Source: Bradyrhizobium sp.
GTDB lineage: Bacteria; Pseudomonadota; Alphaproteobacteria; Rhizobiales; Xanthobacteraceae
Assembly: GCF_016213215.1 (NCBI RefSeq)
Contig: NZ_JACRAW010000002.1
Span: 1-64,000, forward strand
Length of the DNA stretch: 64,000 nucleotides
Reading direction: 5' to 3'
Below are positions 29,379 through 39,384 of this stretch, piece after piece. The notes below the pieces were generated by a model. That model saw nothing but the letters and a program-made list of their open reading frames with translations. It did not search any database and was not told the DNA's origin. Made by a program: the position numbers and the translations under genes. Within the stretch, counting starts at the first letter, position 1. Each line of letters starts with the position of its first letter.

Positions 29379-30398
29379 ATGAGCTTTTCCCGTCGCACTC
29401 TTCTGAAGGCCTCCGCCGCGTCCGCGCTGCTGGGCGGCATCGGCGCGCCTTACGTGGCGCGCGCCCAGAGCGCCGAGTTCACGTACAAATACGCCAACAA
29501 TCTGCCCGACAGCCATCCGATGAACGCGCGCGCCAAGGAAATGGCCGCCGCGATCAAGAAGGACACCAACGGGCGCTTCGACCTGCAGATCTTTCCGAAC
29601 AACCAGCTCGGATCGGATACCGACATGTTGAGCCAGATCCGCTCCGGCGGCGTCGAGTTCTTCACGCTGTCTGGCCTGATCCTGGCTACGCTGGTGCCGG
29701 CGGCCTCGATCAACGGCATCGGTTTCGCGTTCCCGGACTACGACACGGTCTGGAAGGCCATGGACGGCGAACTCGGCGCCTATATCCGCGGCGAGATCAA
29801 GAAGTCCGGCCTCGAGGTGATGGACAGGATCTGGGACAACGGCTTCCGGCAGACCACCTCGTCGACCAAGCCGATCAACGGGCCTGAGGATCTCAAGGGC
29901 TTCAAGATCCGCGTTCCGGTGTCGCCGCTGTGGACCTCGATGTTCAAGGCATTCGATGCCGCGCCCGCTTCGATCAATTTCGCCGAAGTCTATTCGGCGC
30001 TGCAGACCAAGATCGTCGAAGGCCAGGAAAATCCGCTGGCAATCATTTCGACCGCCAAGCTCTATGAAGTCCAGAAGTACTGCTCGTTGACCAATCACAT
30101 GTGGGACGGCTTCTGGTTCCTGGCCAATCGCCGCGCGTGGGAAAAATTGCCCGAGGACGTCCGCGCCATCGTCGCCAGGAACATCAACGCCGCCGGCGTC
30201 AATGAACGCGCCGATGTCGCCAAGCTGAACGCCAACCTGCAGCAGGAACTGGCCGGCAAAGGCCTGATCTTCAATCAGCCCAACACCGCCCCGTTCCGCG
30301 ACAAGCTGCGCTCGGCCGGTTTCTACGCCGAATGGAAGGGCAAGTACGGCGATCAGGCCTGGGAGATTCTGGAAAAGGCCGTCGGCAAACTGTCGTAG
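29379..30398 (+). CDS. dctP: TRAP transporter substrate-binding protein DctP
   Basis: This 339-residue periplasmic receptor begins with a twin-arginine-like signal (SRRTLLKASAASALLGG, cleavage near VARA-QS) and continues with the DctP fold. Family signals include NQLGSDTDMLSQIRSGGVEF, FKIRVPVSPLWTSMFKAF and VEGQENPLAII. The arginine in GFKIRVP is the residue that binds the carboxylate of ligands in characterised members, so an organic acid is likely. It is directly followed by the fused membrane component. Confidence 0.93.
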   Translation: MSFSRRTLLKASAASALLGGIGAPYVARAQSAEFTYKYANNLPDSHPMNARAKEMAAAIKKDTNGRFDLQIFPNNQLGSDTDMLSQIRSGGVEFFTLSGLILATLVPAASINGIGFAFPDYDTVWKAMDGELGAYIRGEIKKSGLEVMDRIWDNGFRQTTSSTKPINGPEDLKGFKIRVPVSPLWTSMFKAFDAAPASINFAEVYSALQTKIVEGQENPLAIISTAKLYEVQKYCSLTNHMWDGFWFLANRRAWEKLPEDVRAIVARNINAAGVNERADVAKLNANLQQELAGKGLIFNQPNTAPFRDKLRSAGFYAEWKGKYGDQAWEILEKAVGKLS

Positions 30399-30417
30399 AC
30401 CGCCGGCGGGGGCCGTC

Positions 30418-32304
30418 ATGGCTCGCGTGGAGATAACCGAAATCGAAGTGGGCGAGGTGGCCGTTCAGTCCCCTCGCCCGCCTTCCCTTACGGGTTTGCT
30501 TGAGTCCATCCTGGGCCTCGTGGTCGAGATCCCCGCGGCGATCCTGGTCGTCGCGGAGATCGTGATCCTGTTCGCGGGCGTTGTGGCGCGCTATGGCCTG
30601 CATCGACCGCTGATCTGGTCGGATGAGCTCGCGTCCATCCTTTTCCTGTGGCTCGCGATGCTTGGCGCTGCGGTGGCGTTCCGTCGTTCCGAGCACATGC
30701 GCATGACCGCCGTCGTCGCGAGTGCAAGACCTGCGCTACGGGCCTATCTCGACGTGGTCGCAACCTGCGCGGCGCTTGCCTTCCTGCTCCTCATCGTGTG
30801 GCCGTCCTACGAATACGCCTACGAGGAAAGCTTCATCACGACGCCGGCGCTGCAGATCCCGAACTGGTGGCGCGCCGCCGCATTGCCGGTCGGCATCTGT
30901 TTCATGGCACTTTTTGCCGTGCTGCGGCTGGCACGGAGCAGCGACTATCGGCTGGTTGCGGGCGCGCTCCTGTCGGTTGTCGTCGTAATCGGCCTGTTCT
31001 GGCTCGGGCAGCCATACCTGCGGCCGCTCGGCAACCTCAACCTCATCATCTTTTTCGTCGGCGTGGTCGGCTTTACGGTGTTTGCCGGCGTGCCGATTGC
31101 GTTCGCGTTCGGGCTGGCGATTTTCGGCTATCTGGCCCTGACGACGCATACGCCGGTCATGGTCCTGATCGGGCGCATGGATGAAGGCATGAGCCACCTC
31201 ATCCTGCTCTCGGTGCCGCTGTTCGTATTCCTGGGGCTCTTGATCGAAATGACCGGCATGGCGCGGGCCATGGTGGCGTTTCTGGCGAACCTGCTCGGTC
31301 ATGTGCGCGGCGGGCTGCATTACGTGCTCGTCGGCGCCATGTACCTGGTGTCGGGCATATCAGGCTCGAAGGCCGCCGATATGGCGGCCGTGGCGCCGGT
31401 CCTGTTTCCGGAAATGAAGCAGCGTGGCGCCCGCCCCGGCGACCTGGTTGCGCTTTTGGCGGCGACCGGCGCGCAGACCGAGACCATTCCGCCCAGTCTC
31501 GTGCTGATCACCATCGGCTCGGTTACGGGCGTATCCATTGCCGCGCTGTTCACCGGCGGCCTTCTGCCGGGCATCGTGCTGGCGATCACGCTCTCGGCCC
31601 TGATCTGGTGGCGCTATCGCGACGAGAATCTCAGCCATGTCCGGCGCGCCAGCGCAGGCGAGGTTGGAAGAACCTTCATCATCGCCCTGCCCGCGCTCGC
31701 CCTTCCCTTCGTGATCCGCTACGCGGTGGTCGAAGGCATTGCGACCGCGACGGAAGTCTCCACCATCGGCATCGTCTATGGCATCGTCGTCGGAATCCTG
31801 GTCTACCGCCGCTTCGATTGGCGCCGGCTGCTGCCGATGCTGGTGGAAACCGCGGCGCTTTCAGGCGCCATCCTGCTGATTATCGGCTGCGCCACCGGAA
31901 TGGCCTGGGGCCTGACCCAGTCCGGCTTCTCCCGCTCGCTCGCGGCCGCGATGACCGGGCTGCCCGGCGGTGCGGCGACTTTCATCGCGGTTTCGATCGT
32001 GGCGTTCACGATCCTCGGCAGCGTGCTGGAAGGCATCCCCGCGATCGTGCTGTTCGGACCACTGCTGTTCCCGATCGCCCGCGCCGTAGGCGTGCACGAG
32101 GTCCATTACGCGATGATCGTCATTCTCGCCATGGGCATCGGGCTATTCGCCCCCCCGTTTGGAGTGGGCTATTATGCGGCCTGCGCCATCGGGAGGGTCG
32201 ATCCGGCCGAAGGCATCAGGCCGATTTGGGGCTATCTGCTGGCGCTGCTCGTGGGACTGATCATCGTCGCGGTATTTCCGTGGATTTCGATCGGGTTCCT
32301 GTAA
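30418..32304 (+). CDS. dctQM: TRAP transporter fused small/large permease (DctQM)
   Basis: This 628-residue integral membrane protein joins a four-helix DctQ part (about 20-190) to a large DctM part (about 205-628) with about a dozen helices. The DctM signature AFGLAIFGYLAL, the MSHLILLSVPLFVFLG segment and the conserved YLVSGISGSKAADMAAVAPV are evident. It moves the substrate delivered by DctP using the sodium or proton gradient. It starts 19 bp after dctP and is followed 26 bp later by the acyl-CoA ligase, so the three are an operon. Confidence 0.93.
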   Translation: MARVEITEIEVGEVAVQSPRPPSLTGLLESILGLVVEIPAAILVVAEIVILFAGVVARYGLHRPLIWSDELASILFLWLAMLGAAVAFRRSEHMRMTAVVASARPALRAYLDVVATCAALAFLLLIVWPSYEYAYEESFITTPALQIPNWWRAAALPVGICFMALFAVLRLARSSDYRLVAGALLSVVVVIGLFWLGQPYLRPLGNLNLIIFFVGVVGFTVFAGVPIAFAFGLAIFGYLALTTHTPVMVLIGRMDEGMSHLILLSVPLFVFLGLLIEMTGMARAMVAFLANLLGHVRGGLHYVLVGAMYLVSGISGSKAADMAAVAPVLFPEMKQRGARPGDLVALLAATGAQTETIPPSLVLITIGSVTGVSIAALFTGGLLPGIVLAITLSALIWWRYRDENLSHVRRASAGEVGRTFIIALPALALPFVIRYAVVEGIATATEVSTIGIVYGIVVGILVYRRFDWRRLLPMLVETAALSGAILLIIGCATGMAWGLTQSGFSRSLAAAMTGLPGGAATFIAVSIVAFTILGSVLEGIPAIVLFGPLLFPIARAVGVHEVHYAMIVILAMGIGLFAPPFGVGYYAACAIGRVDPAEGIRPIWGYLLALLVGLIIVAVFPWISIGFL

Positions 32305-32330
32305 GGTTCAAAAAAAGCGGGAGGAAGCCG

Positions 32331-33974
32331 ATGCGTGAAAACCATTACAATATCGGCCTGGACAAGAATCCGGCGAACTACGTGCCGCTGACGCCCTTGA
32401 GCTTTCTGGCGCGCAGCGCCGCCGTCTATCCGAACCATGTCAGCTCGGTCTACGAGGGCCGCAGCTTCACCTGGGCCGAGACCTATACGCGCTGCCGGCG
32501 CTTTGCCTCCTACCTTGCTGCCAAGGGCATCGGCATCGGCGACACGGTTGCGGCGATGCTACCCAACGTGCCGGCGATGGCCGAACTGCATTTCGCAGTG
32601 CCTATGGCGGGCGCGGTGCTGAATGCGCTCAACATCCGCCTAGATGCGCCCTCCATTGCCTTCCAGCTCGACCATGGCGGCGCCAGGATCATCCTGGTCG
32701 ATCCTGAATTCGCCGGCGTGATCACGGATGCGCTGAGCCAGATGAAGGGGCCGAAGCCGTTCGTGATTGATGTCGACGATGCCTCGTTTGTCGGTGGCAG
32801 GCCGATCGGCCAGATCGAATATGAAGCTGCGGTCGCGCAAGGCGACGCCGATTTCACCTCGATCCTGCCCAGGGACGAGTGGGATGCGATCGCTCTGGGC
32901 TACACCTCGGGCACGACAGGCAATCCCAAGGGCGTCGTCACCCATCACCGCGGCGCCTACCTCAACGCGGTCAGCAATATCCTCGCGGCCAATCTCGGCC
33001 AGCACCCGGTCTATCTGTGGACGCTGCCGATGTTTCACTGCAACGGCTGGTGCTTCCCCTGGACGTTGGCTGCCGCCGCGGGCGTCAATGTCTGCCTGCG
33101 CAAGGTCGAGCCGACCAAGATCTTCGAGCTGATCAAGAAGCACGGCGTCACCCACATGTGCGGCGCGCCGATCGTCTACAACACGCTGATCAATGCGCCC
33201 GACGCCCCGAAGGGCAACGCCGCAAGGAGCGTGGTTGGCCTGATCGCCGGCGCGGCACCGCCGGTTGCCGTGCTCGAGGGCGCCGAAAGCATCGGCATCA
33301 AGCTCTGTCATGTCTATGGGCTGACCGAGGTCTATGGCCCCGCTTCCGTTTGCGCCGAGCAACCGGGATGGGATGACCTGCCTGCGCACGAGCGCGCAAG
33401 GCTGAAGCGACGGCAGGGCGTTCCCTACCCCCTGCAGGAAGCCGTGACCGTGCTCGATCCCGAGACCATGCGCGAGGTGCCACGCGACGGCGAGACCATT
33501 GGCGAGGTCATGTTCCGCGGCAATATCGTCATGAAGGGTTATCTGAAGAACGAGAAAGCGACCAGGGAGGCCTTCGCCGGAGGCTGGTTTCACACCGGCG
33601 ATCTCGGCGTCGTCGACGAGCACGGCTACGTCATCATCAAGGACCGTTCCAAGGACATCATCATCTCCGGCGGCGAGAACATCTCGTCCGTCGAGGTCGA
33701 AGACGTCCTGTACAAGCACCCGGCCGTGCTTTTCGCGGCCGTTGTGGCAAAGCCCGATCCCAAATGGGGCGAGGTGCCGTGCGCCTTCATCGAACTGAAG
33801 GAAGGTGCCAAGGCGACCGAGGAGGAAATCATCGCCTATTGCCGAGGTCACCTCTCCGGTTTCAAGACGCCGAAAGCGGTGGTATTCGGACCGATCCCGA
33901 AGACCTCGACCGGCAAGATCCAGAAGTTCATGCTGCGCGATCAGGTCGGGTCAGCCAAGGCGATCGTTACATAG
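32331..33974 (+). CDS. AMP-dependent acyl-CoA ligase
   Basis: This 547-residue ANL-superfamily ligase activates a carboxylic acid via an acyl-adenylate. The P-loop LGYTSGTTGNPKGVVTHH, the VYGLTEVYGP motif, the hinge DRSKDIIISGGENISSVEVE and the catalytic lysine PKTSTGKIQKF are all present. The sequence type (MRENHYNIGLDKNPANYVPL) is that of medium/short-chain and methylmercaptopropionate-CoA ligases. A GAGGAAG site precedes ATG 32331. Position behind a TRAP transporter implies that the imported acid is its substrate. The identity of that acid is not determinable here. Confidence 0.88.
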   Translation: MRENHYNIGLDKNPANYVPLTPLSFLARSAAVYPNHVSSVYEGRSFTWAETYTRCRRFASYLAAKGIGIGDTVAAMLPNVPAMAELHFAVPMAGAVLNALNIRLDAPSIAFQLDHGGARIILVDPEFAGVITDALSQMKGPKPFVIDVDDASFVGGRPIGQIEYEAAVAQGDADFTSILPRDEWDAIALGYTSGTTGNPKGVVTHHRGAYLNAVSNILAANLGQHPVYLWTLPMFHCNGWCFPWTLAAAAGVNVCLRKVEPTKIFELIKKHGVTHMCGAPIVYNTLINAPDAPKGNAARSVVGLIAGAAPPVAVLEGAESIGIKLCHVYGLTEVYGPASVCAEQPGWDDLPAHERARLKRRQGVPYPLQEAVTVLDPETMREVPRDGETIGEVMFRGNIVMKGYLKNEKATREAFAGGWFHTGDLGVVDEHGYVIIKDRSKDIIISGGENISSVEVEDVLYKHPAVLFAAVVAKPDPKWGEVPCAFIELKEGAKATEEEIIAYCRGHLSGFKTPKAVVFGPIPKTSTGKIQKFMLRDQVGSAKAIVT

Positions 33975-33991
33975 TCGGAGATCGAGGCCGG

Positions 33992-34789
33992 TTAGCCGAT
34001 CGTCAGCCGCATGCCGTCATAAGCGGGCACGACGTGCGGCGGCAGCTTGTGGCGCAGCGTCTCGTAGTCGACGTCCGCCGCCATGTTGGTGATGATGGCG
34101 CGACGCGGCTTGAAGCGCTCGATCCAGGACAGCGCGTCGTCGATGCTGAAATGGCTGGGATGGCTGGTATAGCGCAGCCCGTCGACGATCCAGAGGTCCA
34201 GATCTTCCAGCGCACCCCAGCTCTCGGGCGGAATATCGTTGAGATCGGGCGTATAGGCGGCGTCGCCAATGCGAAAGCCGAGCGCGGGGATCTGGCCGTG
34301 TTGCACAGTGAACGCCGTTGTCTTCACCTCGCCGCCTCTTCCAACGATCGTCCGGGTCTCGCCCGATTCGATCGAATGGCGGACAAGAATGGGCGGGTAA
34401 TCGCTGCCTTCCGGCGAGACGAAGCAATAGGAAAACCGCGCCATCACGTCTTTCGCGGTCGACAGATTGAAATAGACCGGGATGCGCTTGCGCATGTGGA
34501 TCACGACCGAGCGCAGATCGTCCATGCCGTGGGTCTGGTCGGCATGCTCATGCGTCAGGAACACCGCATCGATGTGATCGACGTGAGCGTCGATCAGCTG
34601 CTCGCGCAGATCGGGCGAGGTGTCGATGATGATGCGCGTGGTGCCGTGCCCGGCAGTCTTTTCCGCCAACAGCGAGCAGCGGCGCCGGCGGTTCTTCGGA
34701 TTGTTCGGATCGCAGGCGCCCCAACCGAGCGCCGGGCGCGGTACGCCGGCCGAGGAGCCGCAGCCGAGGATCGTCAATGTCAGCGTCAT
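33992..34789 (-). CDS. MBL-fold metal-dependent hydrolase (PhnP-like)
   Basis: This 265-residue protein has the metallo-beta-lactamase fold with the canonical metal motif VFLTHEHADQTHGMDDLR and an N-terminal ILGCGSSAGVPRPALGWGACD typical of the PhnP-like phosphodiesterase group. Cysteines in WGACDPNN and the later TNMAADVDYE fit the subgroup. The substrate is probably a cyclic phosphate ester, but this is not certain. Its start overlaps the tatD stop by four bases (ATGA), so it is translationally coupled downstream of tatD. Confidence 0.9.
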   Translation of the reverse strand: MTLTLTILGCGSSAGVPRPALGWGACDPNNPKNRRRRCSLLAEKTAGHGTTRIIIDTSPDLREQLIDAHVDHIDAVFLTHEHADQTHGMDDLRSVVIHMRKRIPVYFNLSTAKDVMARFSYCFVSPEGSDYPPILVRHSIESGETRTIVGRGGEVKTTAFTVQHGQIPALGFRIGDAAYTPDLNDIPPESWGALEDLDLWIVDGLRYTSHPSHFSIDDALSWIERFKPRRAIITNMAADVDYETLRHKLPPHVVPAYDGMRLTIG

Positions 34790-35577
34790 GCAACCCCTTT
34801 CGGGGCTGGCACCTTGGAGAACAGGCGGAAGAAATTCTCCGTGGTCTGGCGCGAGATCTCTTCGAGCGACACGCCTCTCGTCTCGGCCAGCACCCTGGCG
34901 ACCTCAACGACATAGGCAGGCTCGTTGCGCTGGCCGCGGAACTTGCCAGGCGCAAGGTACGGCGAGTCGGTTTCCACCAGGATGCGGTCGGCCGGCAATT
35001 CTGCCGCCAGGGCGCGCAGGCTGTCCGATTTCTTGAAGGTCAGAATGCCGGTGAACGAAATCGACAGTCCCAGGGAGATCGCTTTCATCGCCAGTTCCCG
35101 CCCGCCGGTGTAACAATGCAGCACCGCGCGAAACGATCCTTTGCCCATCTCCTCTTCAAGGATGCGGCCGCACTCCTCATCCGCCTCGCGGGTGTGAATG
35201 ACGAGCGGCAGCCCGGTGGCGCGCGCTGCCGCAATGTGGGCGCGGAAGCCCCGCTCCTGCGCCGCCGGCGAGCCGTGTTCGTAGAACCTGTCGAGCCCGG
35301 CTTCGCCGAGCGCAACCACCTTGGGATGCCGGGTCAGCGCGATCAACTCGTCAGGCAAGATGCCGTCTTCCTCGTCGGCGTGATGGGGATGCGTGCCGAC
35401 CGAGCAATAGACGTTGTCGAAACGCTCGACGATCGCGATGAGCTCGTTCAGCCGCCGCACCCTGGTCGAGATCGTGACCATGCGGCCGACGCCGGCCGAC
35501 GCCGCGCGCGCGACGAGCTGATCAAGATCAGCGGCGAAATCGGGAAAATCAAGATGGCAATGACTGTCGACGAGCAT
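34786..35577 (-). CDS. tatD: TatD family metal-dependent deoxyribonuclease/hydrolase
   Basis: This 263-residue amidohydrolase-fold protein begins MLVDSHCHLDFPD, with metal ligands His6 and His8. It contains ALGEAGLDRFYEHG (Glu ligand), LVIHTREADEE, VLHCYTGG and LVETDSPYLAPG (Asp ligand). TatD proteins are 3'-5' DNA exonucleases or D-aminoacyl-related hydrolases in quality control. It lies 12 bp after metG and overlaps the MBL hydrolase, continuing the tmk-holB-metG-tatD order conserved in rhizobia. Confidence 0.94.
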   Translation of the reverse strand: MLVDSHCHLDFPDFAADLDQLVARAASAGVGRMVTISTRVRRLNELIAIVERFDNVYCSVGTHPHHADEEDGILPDELIALTRHPKVVALGEAGLDRFYEHGSPAAQERGFRAHIAAARATGLPLVIHTREADEECGRILEEEMGKGSFRAVLHCYTGGRELAMKAISLGLSISFTGILTFKKSDSLRALAAELPADRILVETDSPYLAPGKFRGQRNEPAYVVEVARVLAETRGVSLEEISRQTTENFFRLFSKVPAPKGVA

Positions 35578-35589
35578 GGATCTCTGTGC

Positions 35590-37605
35590 TCACGCCGCAT
35601 TCGGCTCGACATAACGGGGGAACACCGCTGACGGTGCCGGCAATGCGGTGCCGGGCGCAATGCGCCTTTCGCCGCCGAGCCTGGCGAAGCTGCGTTCGTC
35701 CGCCGGGATGCCGAGGCTGTCAAGCAATTTCGCCGAGGCCGCCGGCATCACCGGCTGGGTCAAGATCGCGATCTGACGCACCACTTCAGCCGTCACGTAA
35801 AGGACCGTCTTCTGGCGAGCCGGATCGGTTTTCGCCAGAGCCCATGGCGCCTCGCCCGCGAAATAGCGGTTGGCTTCCGCCACCACGGCCCAGACCGCGT
35901 TCAGATATTGATGGATCTGCTGCGTCGTCATCGCTTCGCGCGCCAGCGCGATCATGTCGTCTGCCTGCTCCAGCATGTTCTTGTCGTTCTCGCTGAATTC
36001 ACCCGGCTCCGGCAGCACGCCGCCGAGCTGCTTGGCGATCATCGACAGCGAGCGCTGGGCAAGATTGCCGAGGTCGTTGGCAAGATCGGCATTGATGCGC
36101 GCGACGATGGCTTCGTGATTGTAGTTGCCGTCCTGCCCGAACGGCACCTCGCGCAGGAAGAAATAGCGCATCTGGTCGACGCCGTACTGGTCGGCGAGAT
36201 TGAACGGGTCGACAACGTTGCCGACCGACTTCGACATCTTCTCGCCCCGGTTGAACAGGAAGCCATGGGCGAAGACGCGCCGTGGCACCGGAACGCCGGC
36301 CGACATCAGGAACGCCGGCCAGTATACGGCGTGGAAGCGGATGATGTCCTTGCCGATGATGTGGACGTCCGCCGGCCAGTAGCGCCAGTTGGGATCGTTC
36401 TCGTCGGGGAAACCGACGCCGGTGATGTAGTTGGTGAGCGCATCGACCCAGACATACATCACGTGCTCTGGCTCGCCGGGCACCTTGATGCCCCAATCGA
36501 ACGTGGTGCGCGAAACCGAGAGGTCGCGCAGGCCGCTCTTCACGAAGCTGATCACCTCGTTCCTGCGCGACTCCGGACCGATGAAATCCGCCCGCTCATA
36601 AAGCGCCAGCAGCTTGTCCTGGTAGGCCGAGAGCCGGAAGAAATAGCTCTTCTCCTCGACCCACTCTACCGGCGAGCCCTGCGGGCCGAGGCGCACGCCG
36701 TCCTCGTTCACCCTGGTCTCGTCTTCGGCGTAATAGGCCTCGTCGCGCACCGAGTACCAGCCGGAATAGCTGTCGAGATAGATGTCGCCGTTGGCCTCCA
36801 TGCGGCGCCAGATTTCCTGGACCGAACGGTGGTGCTGCTCCTCGGTGGTGCGGATGAAGCGGTCGAAGGAGACATTCAGCCGCTCGTCCATTTCCTTGAA
36901 GCGGCCGGCATTGCGAGCGGCAAGTTCCGCGGGTGTCATGCCTTCACTGGCGGCGGTCTGAATCATCTTCAGGCCGTGCTCGTCGGTGCCGGTCAGGAAG
37001 AACACGTCCTTGCCGTCCAGCCGCGCAAAGCGCGCGATTGCATCGGTCGCGATCGCCTCATAGGCGTGACCGATATGCGGCGTGCCGTTCGGATAGGCGA
37101 TGGCGGTGGTGATGTAGAAGCTGTTGCGCGCAGGCGCGGGCGCGGGCGCCGGTGCTGCAGTCTGCGGGGCTGTTGCCGTCACGGGAGTCGGCCGCGCCTT
37201 GGCCTTCACCTTGGCTGGCGCCTTTTCTTTCTTGGGCGCGGGCGGCACGGTAGCTTCGATCACCGGCGCAGGCGTCCTCGCCTTGCTGACGGCTTTGTTC
37301 GCCAGCTTCCTGGTTTTCTTCCTCGACGCCGGCTTGGTGACCGATTTCTTGGCCGATTTCTTCGCCGATTTCTTGGCCGTTTTCGTGGTGGTCTTCCTGA
37401 CGCTTTTTCTGGCCTTCGCCTTCCTGGTGCTCTTACCGGTGCTCTTACTGGTTCTCCTGGCGACGCGCGCCGACTTTTTCGCGCCCTTCTTCGCCCCCTT
37501 CTTGACGGTGCGCTTCCTGGCCGCGGCCTTCGCGGCGGCGCTTGCGCCCTTGCGCGACTTCTTTTGGCTCTTGCGTTTGACAGTTTTCTTTGGCGTCGCC
37601 ACCAC
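35590..37605 (-). CDS. metG: Methionyl-tRNA synthetase with long Lys/Ala-rich N-terminal extension
   Basis: The 671-residue protein charges tRNA-Met. The catalytic core starts near residue 161 ([20 protein letters not shown], the HIGH motif at about 177-180) and includes [15 protein letters not shown] (KMSKS). Core length about 511 is normal for the short MetRS type. The first 160 residues are not part of any synthetase: residues 1-110 have about 47 Lys/Arg, with runs such as [12 protein letters not shown], and 111-160 are Ala/Pro/Lys-rich. This resembles bacterial histone-H1-like proteins. GTG 37605 follows GAGGAATTT, a fair ribosome site. No ATG lies between it and the core. The tail is the main oddity. 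Confidence 0.92.
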   Translation of the reverse strand: MVATPKKTVKRKSQKKSRKGASAAAKAAARKRTVKKGAKKGAKKSARVARRTSKSTGKSTRKAKARKSVRKTTTKTAKKSAKKSAKKSVTKPASRKKTRKLANKAVSKARTPAPVIEATVPPAPKKEKAPAKVKAKARPTPVTATAPQTAAPAPAPAPARNSFYITTAIAYPNGTPHIGHAYEAIATDAIARFARLDGKDVFFLTGTDEHGLKMIQTAASEGMTPAELAARNAGRFKEMDERLNVSFDRFIRTTEEQHHRSVQEIWRRMEANGDIYLDSYSGWYSVRDEAYYAEDETRVNEDGVRLGPQGSPVEWVEEKSYFFRLSAYQDKLLALYERADFIGPESRRNEVISFVKSGLRDLSVSRTTFDWGIKVPGEPEHVMYVWVDALTNYITGVGFPDENDPNWRYWPADVHIIGKDIIRFHAVYWPAFLMSAGVPVPRRVFAHGFLFNRGEKMSKSVGNVVDPFNLADQYGVDQMRYFFLREVPFGQDGNYNHEAIVARINADLANDLGNLAQRSLSMIAKQLGGVLPEPGEFSENDKNMLEQADDMIALAREAMTTQQIHQYLNAVWAVVAEANRYFAGEAPWALAKTDPARQKTVLYVTAEVVRQIAILTQPVMPAASAKLLDSLGIPADERSFARLGGERRIAPGTALPAPSAVFPRYVEPNAA

Positions 37606-37653
37606 AAATTCCTCTACGGCTCGATCTTCGGAAATAATGATGCGGATACAGCG

Positions 37654-38700
37654 TCAGCGCGTCGCTTCGGCGAGCATCCCAAACACCGAAAAAACCAGCG
37701 GTTTTCGTTCCAGATTGTACGTCTCGGTATCGCGCGCGGCGCGAACGATCTTTTCCCATACCTCCGCCAGCCGTGCAAGGCGCGGCAGACTTGCATTGAC
37801 ATCGGCCTCCTCGGATCGCAGCCGCTCGGCCATCCAGCGATCAATGCTGTCGATGAAGGTGGCGAGGGCCGCGCGATCGCTGCCGCCGAGCGCATCGCCA
37901 AGGGCGTGCAGCTCGCGCGGATCGACACGCGGCAGGCCGGCCAGCAGCGCGGATATACGCTGCTGCAGAGTCAGGGCGTCGCCGCCGAGCAGCGTCAACG
38001 CGCGCGCGACGCTGCCTTCGGAGGACGCGGCGGCTTGCGCGAGGTCGGGATCGTCGGGTGCGAGGCCGGCGGCTTCGGAAGCTGCGCGGATCACACCACT
38101 GGTCGCCAGCGGCCGCAATCGCAGCTTCCGGCAGCGCGATTGAATCGTCGCAAGCACCCGCGCCGGGGCATGACTGACCAGGAGAAACAACGATCGCTGC
38201 GGCGGTTCCTCAAGAATCTTCAAGAGCGCGTTCGCCGCGTTCGGATTGAGCTCGTCGACGGTGTCGACGATGCAGACCCGCCAGCCCTCCGCCGCCGCGG
38301 TCGAGCCGAAGAATGCGATCGTCTCCCGCGTTTCGTCGACCGTGATCACGGTCCGCAGCACACCGCGCTCGTTCACTGTGCGCTCCAGCGCGAGCAGCCC
38401 GCCATGCGAGCCGGCCGCCACCTGGCGCGCAACCGCATCAGAGGGATCGACCCACAGGGTCTCGGCGCGCTTGACGCCTGGGGCAAGCGGGTCGCCATGC
38501 GCGAGCACGAAACGCGCCATGCGATAGGCCAGAGTCGCCTTGCCGATGCCCTGCGGTCCCCCGATCAGCCAGGCATGCGGAATGCGCCCGCTGCGATAGG
38601 CGTTGAGCAGGGCCGTCTCCGCCTCGCGATGGCCGAACAGGGCGCTCGTCTCGCGCGGATGGGGGATGGAGACCTCTCGTTCGGTCTGGCGCGCGCTCAT
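37654..38700 (-). CDS. holB: DNA polymerase III subunit delta' (HolB)
   Basis: The 348-residue clamp-loader subunit has an AAA+ core with GGPQGIGKATLAYRMARF, the Walker B region VCIVDTVDELNPNAANALLKILEEPP, and LLVSHAPARVLATIQSRCRKL (sensor 1 and SRC motif). The arginine of the SRC motif contributes to neighbouring ATPase sites. The start ATG overlaps the tmk stop by four bases, so tmk-holB is a coupled pair. A 48-bp gap separates it from metG. Confidence 0.93.
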   Translation of the reverse strand: MSARQTEREVSIPHPRETSALFGHREAETALLNAYRSGRIPHAWLIGGPQGIGKATLAYRMARFVLAHGDPLAPGVKRAETLWVDPSDAVARQVAAGSHGGLLALERTVNERGVLRTVITVDETRETIAFFGSTAAAEGWRVCIVDTVDELNPNAANALLKILEEPPQRSLFLLVSHAPARVLATIQSRCRKLRLRPLATSGVIRAASEAAGLAPDDPDLAQAAASSEGSVARALTLLGGDALTLQQRISALLAGLPRVDPRELHALGDALGGSDRAALATFIDSIDRWMAERLRSEEADVNASLPRLARLAEVWEKIVRAARDTETYNLERKPLVFSVFGMLAEATR

Positions 38701-39383
38701 GCCGTTGGAGCCGATGTTGGCAGCGTAAAGACATGGTCGCGCAATGCCTTCCAGACGCGGGCGGCGACCGTCTCCGGGTCGGCGTTGGCGTCGATCAGCA
38801 CGCAACGCTGCTGATCCTCTGCGGCGATCTGGCGATAGGCTTGCCGGAGCTCTTCGTGGAACCGCAGGTTCTCGCCTTCGAACCGGTCCGGGGTGCCGTT
38901 GCCCCGCCGCTCGGCCGCGCGCTTCAAGCCGACCTCGACCGGCACATCCAAAATGATGGTGAGGTCCGGTTTCAGGTCGCCGATGGTGACGCGCTGCATC
39001 GCCTTGATGACGCCCATCGGGACGCTGCCGAGGCTGCCCTGATAGGCGCGCGTCGAATCGAAGAAGCGGTCGCACAACACCCAGGTGCCCTGGCTGAGCG
39101 CGGGCTGGATCACTGTGCGGACGTGGTCGTCGCGCGCGGCGGCAAACAGCAGCGTCTCGGCGTCGGGCCCCAGCAGCTTGCCCATGCCCGACAGGACGAG
39201 GTGCCGCATGATCTCCGCGCCCGGCGAGCCGCCCGGTTCGCGGGTGACGAGGGTCCTGAGCTTGGCGGCACTGAGCCGCTCGGCGAGCATCTTGATCTGG
39301 GTCGACTTTCCGGACCCCTCCCCGCCCTCAAAGGTGATGAAGCGTCCGCGTCCGGACGGCCGCTTGGCCTGTACCTCGCCCAT
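38697..39383 (-). CDS. tmk: Thymidylate kinase
   Basis: The 228-residue enzyme phosphorylates dTMP to dTDP. The P-loop FEGGEGSGKSTQIKMLAERL is present, as are the DR-x motif CDRFFDSTRAYQG and the LID region RRGNGTPDRFEGENLRFHEE. The N-terminus is slightly extended (MGEVQAKRPSGRGRF). It lies one base downstream of the dac stop and overlaps holB. This is the conserved dac-tmk-holB-metG-tatD cluster. Confidence 0.94.
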   Translation of the reverse strand: MGEVQAKRPSGRGRFITFEGGEGSGKSTQIKMLAERLSAAKLRTLVTREPGGSPGAEIMRHLVLSGMGKLLGPDAETLLFAAARDDHVRTVIQPALSQGTWVLCDRFFDSTRAYQGSLGSVPMGVIKAMQRVTIGDLKPDLTIILDVPVEVGLKRAAERRGNGTPDRFEGENLRFHEELRQAYRQIAAEDQQRCVLIDANADPETVAARVWKALRDHVFTLPTSAPTA

Positions 39384-39384
39384 A

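Noticed and set aside
35908..38814. Very long plus-strand open frame (over 900 codons) opposite metG and holB
   Set aside because: It is the mirror of the metG and holB coding strands. The third-position GC bias keeps the opposite frame open, its protein is Arg/Gly/Ala-rich without domains, and it runs through two genes on the other strand.
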